Below, piece by piece: positions 6,319 through 6,329 of a DNA stretch of 6,329 nucleotides. The DNA comes from an uncultured Eubacteriales bacterium (GTDB taxonomy: Bacteria > Bacillota > Clostridia > Christensenellales > Borkfalkiaceae): contig CACXDQ010000265.1 of the NCBI GenBank assembly GCA_902766475.1, positions 1-6,329 on the forward strand, written 5' to 3'. The notes under the pieces are model-generated. The model was not told the origin of the DNA and searched no databases. It worked only from the letters and a program-made list of their open reading frames with translations. Positions within the stretch are counted from its first letter, which is position 1; each line of letters starts with the position of its first letter. The translations under genes were made by a program, and so were the position numbers.

Positions 6319-6329
6319 AATGAATTTGT

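Noticed and set aside
6180..6329. Minus-strand frame open from the window edge to a TAA at 6180-6182 (49 codons), possible 3' end of a convergent gene
   Set aside because: The last third would be encoded by the perfect hairpin, the rest overlaps inverted repeats, and the translation is not recognisable. A 49-codon open frame by chance is not rare. Sequence beyond 6329 would settle it.

Overview
The window holds two complete or near-complete operons, both read left to right. It looks like a low-to-mid GC anaerobic fermenter of the Bacillota, most likely an uncultured Clostridia-type gut or sediment organism. Evidence for this is a strong AAGGAGG ribosome binding site, a consensus TTGACA/TATAAT promoter, AT-rich intergenic DNA and a trimeric NADH-linked [FeFe] hydrogenase. 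The assignment comes from gene content and style only, so no genus is claimed.

Region 1 (1-1736) is the end of a polar amino acid ABC importer operon: the C-terminal 88 residues of a solute-binding protein, a complete 230-residue permease and a complete 255-residue ATPase. Gaps between these genes are 7 and 1 bases, and a clear rho-independent terminator follows the ATPase (1782-1816). The transported amino acid cannot be read from the sequence.

Region 2 (1737-2010) is a 274-base AT-rich spacer without a credible gene. It carries that terminator, a possible Rex-like inverted repeat (1836-1854, weak), an A-rich stretch and a textbook housekeeping promoter: TTGACA, 17 bases, TATAAT (1925-1953). 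About 50 bases of leader and a strong ribosome binding site follow.

Region 3 (2011-6169) is hydC-hydB-hydA, encoding a cytoplasmic iron-sulfur flavoenzyme. HydB takes or gives electrons at NAD(H) through FMN, HydC and the HydB clusters relay them, and HydA makes or oxidises H2 at the H-cluster. All cluster-binding cysteines expected in HydC and HydB are present. HydA has the full F-domain relay but lacks the extra C-terminal [2Fe-2S] domain of Thermotoga maritima HydA. It also has TSCSPGW where the classical H-cluster motif is TSCCPxW. Whether the enzyme is electron-bifurcating (NADH plus ferredoxin) or NADH-only is open. The maturases hydE, hydF and hydG are not in the window.

Region 4 (6170-6329) has a very strong 15-bp GC-rich hairpin just after hydA, without a U-tract on either strand, followed by smaller inverted repeats to the window edge. 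I see no convincingly new biological system. The points most worth checking are the H-cluster motif variant, the bifurcation question and the structured DNA after hydA.
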